Shown here in pieces: positions 48,101 through 62,043 of a DNA stretch of 64,000 nucleotides. Below the pieces are notes generated by a model. That model saw only the letters and a program-made list of their open reading frames with translations, did no database searches and was not told the DNA's origin. Made by a program: the position numbers and the translations under genes. The stretch spans positions 29,777,275 to 29,841,274 of the forward strand of contig NC_052664.1 in NCBI RefSeq assembly GCF_016802725.1, in the 5' to 3' direction. This stretch comes from Solenopsis invicta. Lineage: Eukaryota; Arthropoda; Insecta; Hymenoptera; Formicidae. The stretch's first letter is position 1. The number at the start of each line of letters is the position of its first letter.

Positions 48101-51099
48101 ATAGGTAATAGAGCGAATAACAATTTCCTATAGTCAGATTCAAACAAACTCTATCCAATTCTTTTGAAAATTTAAATGACAATTGCCGAACGTTATTGAT
48201 TGATTAATTGAAAACGTTTGAAGTTTAGACCTGTATTTATATTTGTTACATAACTGTCGTATCAAAAAGTATTAGATAAAATATTTATAATAAAGTTTTA
48301 TATCTTAAAAAACATAAACAATAGTTCTATTTTTATTAGATATCAATTAAAAGTACTCGATTGATTGTAAAAAGTGGAAAAATTATTCTCATAAAAAATG
48401 ATATTAAAATATTGAATAATTATAAAATCAAAAATAAGGATAAATAAGCTAAAAATATAAAATCTTTGATTTATTTATAAGAATAATTAATTATTATTTG
48501 TTAATACATATGTTCATTAAATAATTTTAGTAAAGTATGCTATTAAACTGTAAATCATTTCTTCACATTTTAAAATAGCAAAAAAGATCTTTAAAATTTC
48601 TCATTTTTGTACCAACTTACATAATTAATTTAATCTTGAAACCATATAAAAAGACCAAGATCAAATTATATTAAAAAAAGGAGTTTTAGGAAAATAAAAT
48701 AACACTCAATAATTTTTTCCTGTATATAAATATCTCGTTCTCCAATTTTTATCACGAGATATATTTTATAAAGAAATTTAAGCAAAAATTATGTATTTAA
48801 AAAATGTCAGTATTCTATTTGTTATAGTTTTATTATTTACATCTTCATTCATCACATTTTTCCCTCTCTTTCCTATTTCCTGATTTCACTAATTATCTGA
48901 ACAATTGTCTTGAAAAGTGACAAGTTGTACATAAAATGGTCAATCGATTAATGACTCTACTATAATTCGTACCAATTCCAAGATTAAATATTTGCGCTAA
49001 TTTGTTTTAGTTCATTCATTGCTAGGTAATAGGTCTCTATGAAATGCTGTATTTACTCACTCCAGAACGACATCGTCCAATGCCTTCCAAGCCTACGCCT
49101 TTCGCCTCCTTCTCTCAGATTTGTTCCAGGCATTTGCAACACAATTCGCGAAAACAAGATTAATTATGATAGCGCGTACCAATCATCAAAATAAGATAAT
49201 TGCATGGTATTTTACATGGCACTTCCAATATCAATCAATGCTTATTGTACATTGTGATAAAAGAATAATGCAAAAAAAAATAAATTTCTATGATACCCGT
49301 TTGCGACTTGCAAATCTTACAAATTAATTCGAAAGTGTCGGGCAAAATGTTTAAATCAGGGAAAATTTTAAGATGCAATGCGAGATACATTTAAATCAAA
49401 ATATCGTTAAAAAAATTATTAATGTATCATTTGCGTGCATATAATTATTGTTTCTAAAACAATTTATATTTAGGATTTCCCATTGCTTTAATTTTTAAAA
49501 ATTAATAAATCGAGTGAAATATTTGCTGCAATTCATAACTAGTACAATTACAATCGTTATCACAAAAGTTAATTAATCGCGCATACCGATAAGTAATTGT
49601 TCGTAGGAAATAATCAAATTCAATCTGATACTTGACGCGATTGCGTCTTGATGGGTAATGTGGCGACACACAAAGCGGTTCTCGCCACTACCTGCCAGCT
49701 CCAGTCTTGCACAAATGGTTACGCGACTTTGTGTAAACCACGTTGCGTTACGCCAAAAAAAACTTAAATACGTGAAGAAATAATTCACTGTTAATCATCT
49801 AACTAATCTCGTCGTATCATGAATTACACAATATTATAATGCATTATGATGCATAATTACAATACGTAAATTACTATAATTACTATATATAAACCAAATA
49901 TTTTATAAATTAATAAACGAGTTAATAATCGTTTCTTGTTATAATTCTGAGGTATTAGATATTCTCTAATATTTGTCACGACTGCATTTCAAGAAGTAAT
50001 GCGCTTGCCATTATCTGTCGACTCAAACTTTGCCATGTGAATGGCAATAGAGTGGTCTCTTTCTCTCTCTGTTCTATCTCCCTTTTCGCTCTCTTTTTTT
50101 CTTCTTTTCCAATTTTACAAAATATTGAAAGATTTAGAGAAAAAATTTGCCAAGTCAAAAATTGTAATTTTATTAGAACAATCAGAAATGTTTCTAAGTA
50201 TAACATACAAAATATTTGTAGAAAATATTTATAAATTTGAAATTACAAAGTATAAATGTTATAACATAATTATCCATTAAAAGTCAATTCACGAGCCAAC
50301 ATTATTTTCCTGAATTTTATAATCCGAGCTAGTAAACATACCTAGCAATTTTATGATATCGAAAGAGATTACACACTGTTTATATAGTTACGCATAAAAC
50401 TTCGTTCTAGACATCGATTTCATATTACAACAACCCCTATGCAATCGGGACGGTAACAAGTAACACCCGAGACGAGGGTCGAAGGGAGGGATTGTGCTCA
50501 CACCCGATACCCTCTCTTTCTTCTGTTCGCGCTCTTTTTCACCCTTTCTATCTCTCTCTCTTCCTCATTCGCTCTCTATGGAGCAATTTATCTACATTAT
50601 ACCCTCAGTTGGTTTCACTGTATGTTTTGACAGGAACAGCATTATTAAATGCCCTGGCTATCTGATCCTCGACACCCCTAATATACATAATACGCCTTTT
50701 CCTTACGCGTGGCCAGTTATCCCCCGATGACTATGCACCCCCCTTAGAGCGCTCAAATGGTCAATCGAACATGACGATTCATCGTAGAGAGATAAAAAAT
50801 TATTTCTCTTGCAGAGAGAATTTTTATTTTGAAAAATATGTGAAATTTATTTCACGCAAACCGTTTAGATTTTCTTATGAAAAGACCGAAACTTTTGGCT
50901 CCGTCTATAATTAAGGTAATTAAGCGATATATCTATCCAGAATATAAAATGTAAAAGAACAATACATACACGACAGTTAATTGTACCTCAGAATCTTTAT
51001 TCTGAACGTTTCCAATGGTGTAACGACGCAGAAAAACGAGCAATCCGCCACGCAAATGTGAGAAGAGCTATCTGCTTATCCCTTCTAACGGCTGTCTTG

Positions 51100-51330
51100 T
51101 CATAATATATCTTTAATACAACTTAATGATCTATTGTCGAAATGCAGCGGGGATGTACCATAATTCTCGACACGTTTCCTGTCACGTGGATCGGCCATTT
51201 GATACGTTCTACTGCCATTCAATGGGATTACAAGCGCACGTACATCGCTAATTTTTCTCATGCCCACTGTCACCCTGTTATCTGTGGATGATCCGGCTTC
51301 CATCCGAGCCACAACACACCGATATCCCAT
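51100..51330 (-). CDS. candidate small ORF or terminal exon, unknown product
   Basis: A 76-codon minus-strand frame runs from ATG (51328-51330) to TGA (51100-51102). About 69% of its first codon positions are purines, above the usual random value. AATAAA (plus-strand TTTATT, 51016-51021) lies about 80 bases past the stop. The protein is basic and polar (..MRKISDVRALVIPLNGSRTY..), without a recognised domain or membrane segment. It lies 280 bases downstream of the candidate exon 51613-51680. A weak internal acceptor (GATAACAG before GGTGAC) would join the two in frame. With no good acceptor the link is unproven, and it may be chance. Confidence 0.22.
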   Translation of the reverse strand: MGYRCVVARMEAGSSTDNRVTVGMRKISDVRALVIPLNGSRTYQMADPRDRKRVENYGTSPLHFDNRSLSCIKDIL

Positions 51331-51612
51331 AAAAAATGTGGGATTTCAGCTATTCTCATCGAAATAAATATGAGACTGATAAGCAATGACGCGATCTCAA
51401 AATCATCAATTCAAATCCACTGCAGTGACACATATGTCGAACGAACTATATCATCACAATGCAATTAAAAGCTATTCGAGTTCATGAATGACGGAAGATG
51501 TATCATTTACCAATTTTTAGAATTAATTTTCTTAGACACGCAATCTCGTATAAAAACATTTTATTCTACGTTCCTGTTCATATTTTTAAAAATTGTGATT
51601 GTTGTGACTTAC

Positions 51613-51680
51613 CCTTCGATCCGTCGCCTTTTCATTGTCCTCTCGACAGCACCATCAGTAGTGGGGCCACACTGTACACC
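51613..51680 (-). CDS. candidate internal exon with consensus splice sites
   Basis: The minus strand shows a textbook acceptor (TTTTTTTCCTTTACAG, ag at 51681-51682) and a full-consensus donor AGG|GTAAGT (51607-51612) bounding 68 bases. Only one frame is open throughout. It is rich in Arg/Lys at its end (..GAVERTMKRRRIEG) and includes an ATG with A at -3, so it could be a 5' exon where translation begins, or a 5' UTR exon. It leaves in phase 2. It does not join in frame with 54881-54942, so if both are real they are not consecutive coding exons. The product is not recognised. Confidence 0.35.
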
Positions 51681-52301
51681 CTGTAAAGGAAAAAAATTAA
51701 ATATTAATTTAAAATTCGTAGCATATATCGCATTCATATAATTACATATATTGAGCTAAGATATACTTTTTGTATATAAAATAAATCAATCAATAAGACA
51801 TCTCTTTAGATCTTTGCTCTTAATTATTGAAAACAATATTGCCAAGTGAAATTATGCCATTTGCAGAAATGCTAAGAAAGTAACGATTGGAGAAGCTAAT
51901 CTCACGCTCGTTTTTACGTGTAATAATAAGAGACAGGCAATAATTGCGGTACAAGTACGTGCTCGCACCGGATAGAGTTTAATTCTGAGCGATATTATAA
52001 TTAAGTGGTTCCCAACGTAATGGTTGGCGTCACGTCAAGCAGTAACACCGAGGTTGGCGCTCATCATACTGCTTAGTTCAAACAATCAGCGACCCGATGG
52101 TGGCCGTCACGCGAACCCATCTTTTGCCTCAACTTGCGTCCTAATATATTCAAAAGATTTCATATTAAAGCTATAAAAGTATAAATGTGTAAGACCAAAT
52201 CTGCTTCCGTATTTTAAATTTATCCACGAAATGCAAAATAAATTAATAAAATCATTAGTATAAAAAAACAATATATCTTGCTTATTTATTGATCTACAAA
52301 G

Positions 52302-52321
52302 TTATATATATATATATATAT
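52302..52321 (+). repeat. (TA)n microsatellite
   Basis: About nine TA units. Confidence 0.9.
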
Positions 52322-54880
52322 TAGTAATAATTATTCCGTTATTAAAATAACTGAATAATTATCACTAATAATTTTTAAAAGCATAATAAATAAGATTAAA
52401 CGTGTAATTCTTTCCTATGTTCTGAAAATTTTGGTATTTGCTTGTATAAAGGTAAAGATATACATATACTATATATAACGTGTGCACGATACAGTAACAG
52501 CAATTCTCTGAAGTCGCAGTCAATGTATGTATTCAATCAATCAGCATTCACGATGACGAGAAACACGTCTTCCGCCATGCGAATTAGCGTACGTCAATCT
52601 GGATCAGACTTAACACGCCGTTGAGTCGAGTACTCTACCAATCGCCGAACCGCAACCGGAAATTGGCCGCTTGGTTATCAAAGTTTGCGGTTTGCGTGTC
52701 TGCCGAGCTGAGCGGTAAATAGGCGAAAAGGGAGGAAGAGGTATAGACGGATGGGGTGGGATATCCCCATTAATAAGCGAGCAAGAGATAGCTGACTCGT
52801 TGAATTAGGGTGGCGAAAGTAAATATTCATTTCACGATGGAATTGACGCCAGGTAATCTTTCTTTTTTCTTAAAAACGTAGACGTTCTTCGTTTCTATGT
52901 TATTATTAAAAAAAAAAAGCACTTATTACTAGAATCTGAATAAATTTTTCCTTATTTTCACATTCAAAGGAAAATTACTATAGTATTAACATAAGTATCA
53001 TAATAATATTATTTTAATTTTTAAATTTCCATTTATATATTAGTATAAAAGATTTAGAGAATTATATACTTCAACAAAACAATTGTAGAGAATACATTTC
53101 AAAAAAGTTATACACGAAAGAATGATCTGTCCGTTTGTTAAGGATTGATTTTGTAATAAAAACAAATATGTGATTTACGAGACACAAAATTGTTCCACGC
53201 GTAATATATTAAACTGGCGCCGGCTACAGAGATATACGTTATATTCCGACAGACAAATAAACGTATTTCCAATTTGCATTTGCACTCGACCCGCGCGCGC
53301 GATTGTTCGTCCACGATGGCGCGCACTCGGAATCAACGCGCCGACCGCGATGCGGATGTCGTCGCGAGTTGAATAATAAATTGCGCCGTTAATTGAAACA
53401 ATTAATTAATAATTCATGATAGGCAAGGAGAATTTGCCAGGCGGATAGTGAGCGAGCGAGCGAATCGGGCTGGGAGGGAGCGCCTGGTCGGGAGGATGCA
53501 GCGAGGCGGTCGTCGCGGAAGCTTGTAATTTGCGTCACGAGTAATGCGCAAAAGCGAGACAGTGAGAAAAGTTGCGGGCGCGTGGGACGCAGACGGATGT
53601 ATATACGTCTACCATCCTGAATATAATTTACTTGAACAAACTAAAATCCCCATCGAGAGCGCGCCACTTCGTCGCGCCTTCTGCCGCCGTAGCTTGGCAT
53701 CCTCTTCGAGGACCTGTCGCGTCTCGTCGCCTCAGTAACCCTCGGCGCTCCCCGTACTCCGCGACCTACGAAAACCGCCCCGTTCGGTCCCGCGCTCAAC
53801 CCCATCGTTCCGCGATTCACTCCTTTACGAATACTTTATAAGCCAGAAGATGCGACCCGATGCCGCTCAAACTTTATTCTTTATTTATGTTTAGTCGCTG
53901 CAAAAAAAAGCACAGTCTTCCCCCTTCGAAAAGTTTCTTGTTTTTTTAAATCAAGCTCATACTGAACGAATTATGACCCCGAAATAAAAGATACGGATGC
54001 TGCAGTAGCAACGGGTGTTGCGTTGCATACGTTATACACGGATCGTTCCTTATAATTTTGTCAAATATTTTTCAACATTAATTCTATCTTGATAAACTTC
54101 AGATTTAATTTCTGATATCTTCTTTGTGAAATAAATCGAATAAAACTTTATTTATTTCTTTAAAAATTTAGTCAACATTTTTTCAATCTCTAATACTAAA
54201 TTCGTTATTGTAAAACAATGTTTTGACATTAAAATAGTCGCCTTTCTTCAGTGGTGACTATATATTGTAATATCTATCGTCAAAAAAAATATCCAGCAAT
54301 CTTCGAGTTCTTTACATGCGCGTAATATATCCGATGATAATAAACGTCAATGTTAAAATTTGCAAATCGGTAAAATTCTATCTTCGACTAATGGAAAACA
54401 CGTGTCGATCAGCGAAAGATTCTAATCAGATCGACTTAGAGCCAGCTCAATCGACCTCTTTGGTGAGATGCGGTTCAATCCCTGTGTGCGGACGATAAAA
54501 ATCCAAAAGGATAGAAAGCTGCAGGTTCATTTCATAGGGAAGAGCAAGAGACGCGCGGGGCGTGGAAAGGGGAAATGGGTACAATCAGTAGGAACGGCGA
54601 GGGGGCGGCGGGTGGCACAAGCGAACGGAGAGGGATGAACCGTCGTTCATAAATCTCGATAGATTACTAAATCCCGGGTTTGATGAAACTCTGGGCTGGA
54701 AGCGTACATACACGTATGTCACCGCGCGACGGTTACGCGTACACGCACGCACCTAAGTCGGTGTTGGTATCGCGCTAGCTCATCGGGAGCCGGGCGCTGA
54801 TAACATTATCATAAAACGGCAATATCGCGCGGATATTGACTCGACAGAGGAGCGCGCCCGCTACGCCGTCCGCTGCTTAC

Positions 54881-54942
54881 CGTCGAACTGAGCTTAAGAA
54901 GTAATCTAGAACGTGGCTCACAACTTTTTCATATGCAAATAA
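54881..54942 (-). CDS. candidate internal exon, unknown product
   Basis: The acceptor CCGATTTATTTCCCTCAG (ag at 54943-54944) and the donor GACG|GTAAGC (54875-54880) bound 62 bases on the minus strand. One frame is open across all of it (LFAYEKVVSHVLDYFLSSVR); the other two close early. It leaves in phase 2. It could be a coding exon of a gene whose neighbours are not seen, or an untranslated exon. Pairs of this quality are expected about once by chance in a window this size. Confidence 0.28.
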
Positions 54943-55560
54943 CTGAGGGAAATAAATCGGAATTTTGAAAACTATGTGGACTTTTCAGATGAATCCTGTG
55001 TCTTCCATTATTCGCTTTATTACTGTGACGTGAAGAAAATAAGAAGAAACAAAAACATTACGCAATCGTAATCATAATAATCATCGGCAGCAAATGTGTA
55101 ATATTTCATTCGTGTAATTATAACGACCGCGCGCCTCTTGAAGTTTAGATAGAAAAGGAGAGAAAATATATACATGTATGTAGTTTTAGAAAATAAGAAA
55201 ATTAATTCTATTTCTTAGAAAAAAATCCGAATGAGTGTTATTTGTTGCGAGTTTTAGTATTCTGCAATCGTCATATCTGTGATACTTTCCATTAAAAACG
55301 AGCGAAAGAATTAAAAGTGCTGTTTAACATTAAGATTAGGATATTTAAAAAAGGGCCTGCATATAAATTATCAAAATTTCTTTGGCAAACTATGCCAAAT
55401 CCTTTCAGACCTTAATTGAAAAAAACCCTGTATGGGATATTAAGATATCACGTCAAAGTGCGGTTTGACAAAAGGGTGAATGCAATCGAATTCGGCATAA
55501 GAATACTTCAGAGACGCGCATCGTCTTCTCTCTCTCTCTTTCTCTCATTCCCTCCGGCAG

Positions 55561-55648
55561 TAAGAGACTTCGCCTCGCCAATAATGTCTAATATAGCAGA
55601 AGGCCTAGATGATGAGACTTCGTCCCGCCTCAGTTCAGTTCAGTTCAG
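55561..55648 (+). CDS. candidate plus-strand exon
   Basis: A long CT-rich tract ending CCCTCCGGCAG (ag 55559-55560) is a very strong acceptor. 88 bases follow, up to CAG|GTATTA (55649). One frame is open across it, with ATG at 55584 (MSNIAEGLDDETSSRLSSVQ). The donor is weak at +5. The end consists of four TTCAG units (55629-55648), which repeat the arthropod initiator word TCAGT, so a transcription-start interpretation is also possible. Product unknown. Confidence 0.22.
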
Positions 55649-56839
55649 GTATTAGATTATGAATATTCATGGCGGTGTGTCTGCACGGTGCTTCATTACA
55701 CCTTCCCACCCCCCCGCGGCCCTGTCGCCTGCTCAGTCTCCGCCTCGGTTCTCCGTCTCGTCCTCTTCTTCTTCTCCGCCCTCGCCTCCTGATCCCGGCA
55801 GCAGGCGCGTCAATCAATATGCAACACCACACCGCGCTTTGCTTATCTTCCGCAGTTCTCTAACCCACGCGAATATATTCGCCGACCGACCCGCGCGCGA
55901 ATATCTTTTTCGATTCATGCCGCATCTCGCGACGATAATGGTCCGCGGGGTGGATCGATACGATGACGAGACCGATCAGAACCGATTAGAACCCATTAGA
56001 ACCGTCTCTCTCAGTTTCGATATTAGCGTTGCGCACTGCGATAAACGAGATCGACTGGTTGGTTAAATACGGTGACAAGTCCATTAGCGTGGACGGCGAT
56101 AGAGTAAATTCGATGCACGACGGACAAGCGCGTCTTTGAAATATGCAACTCTGAGATTCACTAATTCCATGAAAGTTTAATGTGATCGATCAAGAACAAC
56201 GTGTTTGATAGCTGAATTTTTTTTAAATTTTAATACGGTTAGCTTAAAACGGAAATTTTTAATGCGATTAAGAAGGATACAGCACACGAGTGAATACACG
56301 AGACATAATATACTGGATTTATATACCGGATTCCAACATTGATTTTCAATAACAAAATGCTTGAAATCACGCTTTAAATAAAATGTCGAGATAGTTATTG
56401 CGAATACATGATTAAATGACAAATGGATGATTAAATATCATTAATTATTTGATCTTTTAAATATTGGTAAAACTATTACATATAATTAATAAGATCTACC
56501 ATCGGTAGTCGACACGTCGCTAATAGCAGTATATTGAACTATTCATATCGCGTACAATTCGAACGAGTAACTTTTTTTCGCGTCTAAATGTTCCTCTAAA
56601 TGTGTTTGCATGTCAAAAATAAACATTTATCCGTCCGTGCATAAAATCGATGGAAAGACAGAGTTTAACTCGTGAAAGAAACGTAACATGATCTGACATA
56701 AACTTCGTATAGGCTCTTTCATCAAAATTAGAAAGCTGCTGAGAGCTTAATAAGCTCTCCGATAAAAATCTATTGTGAATTATAAATCACACGAAACGAG
56801 CTTAAGGAGTTAAAGTTGCGATTAGCGGAAGCTATTAGT

Positions 56840-56878
56840 GGCGGCGCGGTGCGGCGGGGTGCGGCGCAGCGCGGCGCG
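56840..56878 (+). repeat. GCGGCG-type GC-rich repeat
   Basis: Imperfect copies of GTGCGGCGGG / GCGCAGCGCG. It marks the start of a CpG-rich island running to about 57480. Confidence 0.7.
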
Positions 56879-59800
56879 TATCAGCCGTGATTGCTGGCGC
56901 GCGCTCGTTCATTCAGTCGCCAGACGGCAGACGCGTCCTATTAGTCACTTGGCCGGCGATCGGGCACAATTTGACACCCCACCGTCGATGGAATTAATAA
57001 AGCGCGGCCGGGCAATCTGCTCGTACACACCAGGCTGGACGACGATGGGGATACCAGCGGCGCGTTGGCGGCGGCGGTATATAGAAAAGTGGGGAGCCGG
57101 AGACCCCGGAATCAACGTGGTGGAGAATCCCCCGTGGCGACGACGACTACCGACTACTACGGACTCGGTCGGAACCTGCATGATTTGATTAGCCTCAGAT
57201 TGACCCCACGAGCCATCCCCGTTACACTCTCGCTTTCCATGCGCGCTCCGCACCATGCGGGGCTCTAATCACTCACGAGACGATCCTTTTTACTCGGTTA
57301 TCCACCTCCCTCCACCCCGCGCGCTCCTTTATGCTGCGCAACCGCACCCGCCGCGCGCAGCGGCAGCGCGGATAGCGCCGGCGACTACGCACCCTTGCCC
57401 TCCCTTCCGCGGCACCCTCGGCCCTCCGCACCATTAGTCTTATGCCGGGCACTTTATGTCGGGAAATTTGCAATCTTTCCATTTAATATATCGACGGTGC
57501 GCAGTGGCTGGAGGCATACGATTTGAATACATTAGCTCGACAGGAAGGCGCTTCTCGCTTCTGTCTCCTCGGCACGAATACCATGGTCGATATACGTCAG
57601 GACAGCAGAATGCGAAGCAACGTCACGTAAAGAAGTTCGCCAACTTACGACCAGCGATTTTTTTTCAGAAATAAACGATATCTATTTCAAAAGGGAGAAA
57701 CTTTCAAATTTGTCAACTGATAATAAAATCTATTGCAATCTTTATCATCGAGAAATTAATAAATCGTTAATCAATAACACTTCTTTTATTTAAGATAAAA
57801 ATGATAATAAAAAAAAGTTACTTCTTTATCTAAATAATTGTCTAAATAATTTTGTACAGATAATGGCATACTGCTGTTAAATTTTAATATTGTACCTTTG
57901 CAATTTTTAATAACATTGTGCTACTCAACTTGAAGTTTTATTACAAATAATAAAATCTTATACTGCACCTTGATCTGTTTCTATACTTAGTAAATTTAAC
58001 ATTTTATTTTATTATAGTAGTAATACGCAGTAGACGTGAAGTGACAATCTTTGTTAAAACAGTAACTGAGCTAGGGGTGCGAACAAAATGAATGAAAGAA
58101 AGAGTACTGAATTAATCTGAGACAACGCGTATAAATGTAGTTAATATTAGACATAAGGGGACAGGATATTAGTCAGGGTGCTACCCTCTCGAATTATGTT
58201 CACCAGCCACACCCCGAAAATGAACGTAGTTGCTGCTCATATTTGGCATCTGGCTCGATTTCTTCGAATACAATTTCTTCGGTTAATTATCCTTACATGA
58301 AAAAAAAAATTCCGAGTTTGTTAAAAACTGTAATCAGTGTCAATTAAAAATTAATAGCAATTATTGTCGATACGAATACCCGTATTGAATCGCCGCAGAT
58401 CAATAGTTAATGATCGCTCGAGCAAGATTAGATGTGCTACTACCTATAATTCGATTAGACCTTAACCTTAGGCGAAGGTTGAAAGAAGAAAAGGTGGCGG
58501 ACGCGCGCAGGTTGCAGAAAGAAGTTCCATGAACTTTCATTTTGTTACTCATTATGTTCATTACCTTGTAATGCTCACTTGTTTGCATTAATATTAAGCG
58601 TAACAACTTCGTCTGTCAAATTAAGAGAGTTAAGCAGAAAGTTTTAAGATAATAAATTTAACACATTTTTAAGATAATTTTAAGATAAAATTTTTAAAAT
58701 ATTTGTAAGATGAATAGAAAGAAAATAGATACATCATGAATTTTAATTCATTGATGATTTTATTCGGAGATAAACTATAAATATATTCTTCGTGTAACGT
58801 AGTTTAACCTAATAAAATATAATTTAATTTATACAGTTAGCTACATTACATAAATAAAATATATAATATAACAAAAAAGTGCTTAATTCTACATAGAACT
58901 AATTTGACAAAAGTATAGATATAAAAATAGATATAAAAATAGAAAAGTGAAAATATTAATATGAATAAAATAAAGAAAAAGATTTGTTAAAAAGAGAAAA
59001 GACAAAGTTATGCCTTAAAATGAATTTCCATTCATATATATAATAATATAATATATTTTTAAACTAACAATTATTTGAATTATTGCACTTTATCAATTAT
59101 TGAGAGAATATTTTTAATTCAAATATTTTTAATGTTAATTTATTTGTTGAAAAAGAACAATGAAATAAATAAAATCACCTAACAAATAATACAATGCTCT
59201 CGTTAACGACAACAGAATTTCATGGGCGATAATGATCCAAAGCAGCCCGTAAGAAATAGAGAGGGTTTTGATGAAAAATGGAGATGTTTGCACGAAGGGA
59301 AACACTGGTTCGTTCGCAACATATACTATTGCAAACACGGGAGAAAAAGACTGAAGGAGCGTAAGCAATAGACGAATCATTCATTCCAAGGACAAGATGG
59401 CTATCGTGGACAAGATATAAAAAAAAAGACAACGTCGCCAAAGGCGCAAGATTTGTTGCCATAAAGAAAATTGCTTGGCGCTAATGAAGAAACATTACCT
59501 CGGCAATATTGCGTCCTTATTCACTACACTGTCTTGCATTTATGGATGAGGAGATAAAAAGGATCGATCGATCCGAACAAATGGGTTAACGCGCGTACCG
59601 ACTTTAACATTAACATATTAAAAACTTTTTAAAATATTTACATTACGTATGTATTAAAAATATATCACACATACAACCCTGCGAAGTAAATTGAAATTGC
59701 AAATGTGTTAATTTTATACTTTGAATAAACTATATACACATAAAAGTTGTGTGAATAACATAATATTTTTATTATATTTACCATCACATCTTTATAGTTT

Positions 59801-62043
59801 ACTTCAATCGTTATTATAAATTAAATTATTTTAAAAAATAATTATAAAGAGCTCGTTTTTGTTACAAATACTTTAAGTAATTTATGCAAAGTTTTATTGC
59901 GATTCCAAGTTCAATTGTTCTGCAAATAAATAAATAAATTTTATCTATTTATAGAATATCTAACCTCTGCATCGCTATGAAACTTTATATAAATCGTATT
60001 TTGAATACTTAAAGTACTTGTATAAAAAAATCCAAATTTTTTAATTAAATTTCTATTTGAGCACATTTCTACTTTTTATTAATGTTGGATCCAAGTATTC
60101 AAGTATAAAATCGCCGCCAAATTTTTTGAAGTACTTTCAAATGCAATATAGAATAATTTTGTCATTATTTTGAAAATAAGTGCAATATAGTTTTAAGAAT
60201 TAGTTAAGAATATTACATTTTATGTACCAAATATAATACATACAGTATATAGTATATATATGCAGTGTACGTTAATGCAATTAACAAAATACGATACGGA
60301 TAATACAATCGTGTATATTACAAGTAATAGTATTTAACGAAACTCTAAGAGAGCATCGTAAGCATTTTCTTGTAATTGTCTTTTTACTTGTAATTGTCTC
60401 ATTGTTTATTTGTCTATTTGTAATTCAAAAAATCTGAAATAGAAATAAATCATAGAGAAATGTGAAATATTCCGCATCGTATCGCTTCTAATGTCATGCT
60501 GTGATATTGTCGTATGCATGGCAGTGTACGGTGTTGCTATGATCATTCAACGGTCCCATCTTTCTCTCTCGCATTCATTAAAACCTTCCTGACATCTGTC
60601 GCGTTTCCATCCGTTAGATCGATCGGCGTTTCTCCTCCTATGGTCAGTCTGACAAAGAGATACAGTCAGTAACACGCCGATGATTTGTGAAACTGTCCGG
60701 TCAGCAAGTATGCCAGAATGTATATGGCTTCGCGCAAGCGCAACCCCTTTTTCCGGCGACCCCATGTATTGACGCGGTGGTCACTAGCAGAACTAGAGAA
60801 CCCTCACTGACCAGCACCCCTCTATTCCGTTCGGGCGTCCATGGAGAAGGCTGTATGTCTTACGGAATGCCTATGATGCTTTCTCGCAACCCCTCCAAAA
60901 TGCTCCTCCGACATCCCTTCCGTCCCGCCGCACGCCCGTGCATCCTCAACTTCCAAGCACTCTCCAGCACCCCGATTCCCCGAGTCACCCTCTCTATCTC
61001 TGTTTCTCTCTGGACCCGACCCCATCTCCTCTGACGGCCACACGCTCGTGACAAGTGCGAGGCGGCCATCCAATAACCCGCACCGGCCACTGGCCTCCTC
61101 GGACTCCCACCTTCGACGCCGCCATAACCAGCCAAGTTATTGAGGACACGGAGGAATTAAGAAATGGAAGGGGATGCATTCGTCTGTCTATTCCTCGTAT
61201 CCTTATTCTCTTTCGACAGATGATGAATGTAAAAATACCAAGTATTTTACATAACATTTAACAAATTTTTTTCTTTCAATTTATCCATAGAGCGATCTTG
61301 TTATAAACTTTGTAATTACGATGTGTCTAATTCTTTGAAGAAATGCAAAAAATAAACATTTAATGACATTTAGTGATGTAACTTACGAATATCTATCTGT
61401 GTTATTCACTGAAAAATCTATTATTATAATTAATTATATTTTTATTTTACTATATATTATGCACCTTCTTTTTGATGATCATGAGACTTTATTAAGTCTG
61501 TGACAAAAATTTATTTTAAAACTAAATCTAATCTACATATAATATGATATTAAACAGACAAAGTAATCTTCAATAATTAGTCAAATTAAAACGGAAAATA
61601 ATCTATAGAATCGGGGAAGTAATAATTAATTGAAATAAAGAAGAAATAGTGTCAAGGAAAATTGAATAATCAAATATTCTTTCGATCTTTTTCTATTAAC
61701 AATCTATCCACAAAATACAAAATAAATGAACTTGATTTTCATTACACACACGTATAATTTAATATACGTTTCGATAGTACTTCAAAAAGTATATTTAGTC
61801 GTAATATTTATTCTGAAAATCAAACTTAGAAAATCTTTAAATAATAATATAGCAATATTGCACAAGATTATGTATCTTCTGATGTCTAAAAATACATAAT
61901 CAAATGTCCAATAAAGATCGGCTCATCTAAAACTTTTAAGAGTCGAGCTATTATTAGGCAAGATTCGTTGTAAACAGTAATACGTAAAGAACAATCAATC
62001 CTGCACAATGTACGCCGCGAAATAACAGGTGCCCAAATGCTGT

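Larger units (their letters stand above)
41955..51015. other. long stretch without a supported gene
   Basis: 42.53-42.88 kb is GC-balanced; a short minus frame there (42679-42873) is not recognised. 43.85-44.6 kb is very GC-rich, with long overlapping frames on both strands and C-rich quadruplex-type tracts. 44.75-45.5 kb is AT-rich with small tandem repeats. 45.5-46.35 and 46.9-47.2 kb are GC-balanced without convincing exons. 47.2-48.9 kb is almost purely AT-rich. A strong plus acceptor at about 49118 (CGCCTCCTTCTCTCAG) leads into a 68-codon frame (49121-49327) of AT-driven composition. Confidence 0.4.
51681..62043. other. stretch with few candidate exons
   Basis: Apart from the separately listed exon candidates and repeats, no gene is supported. 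GC-rich islands at 53.4-53.9, 54.5-54.9, 55.65-56.0, 56.8-57.5 and 60.55-61.2 kb have frames open on both strands. 52.85-53.2, 57.65-58.1, 58.6-60.5 and 61.25-62.0 kb are AT-rich and empty. An inverted GATA pair (TGATAACATTATCA) lies at about 54796-54809. Confidence 0.4.

Noticed and set aside
54440..54500. GGTTCAATCCC resembling a tRNA B box
   Set aside because: No A box or acceptor stem at the right spacing; no tRNA elsewhere in the window.
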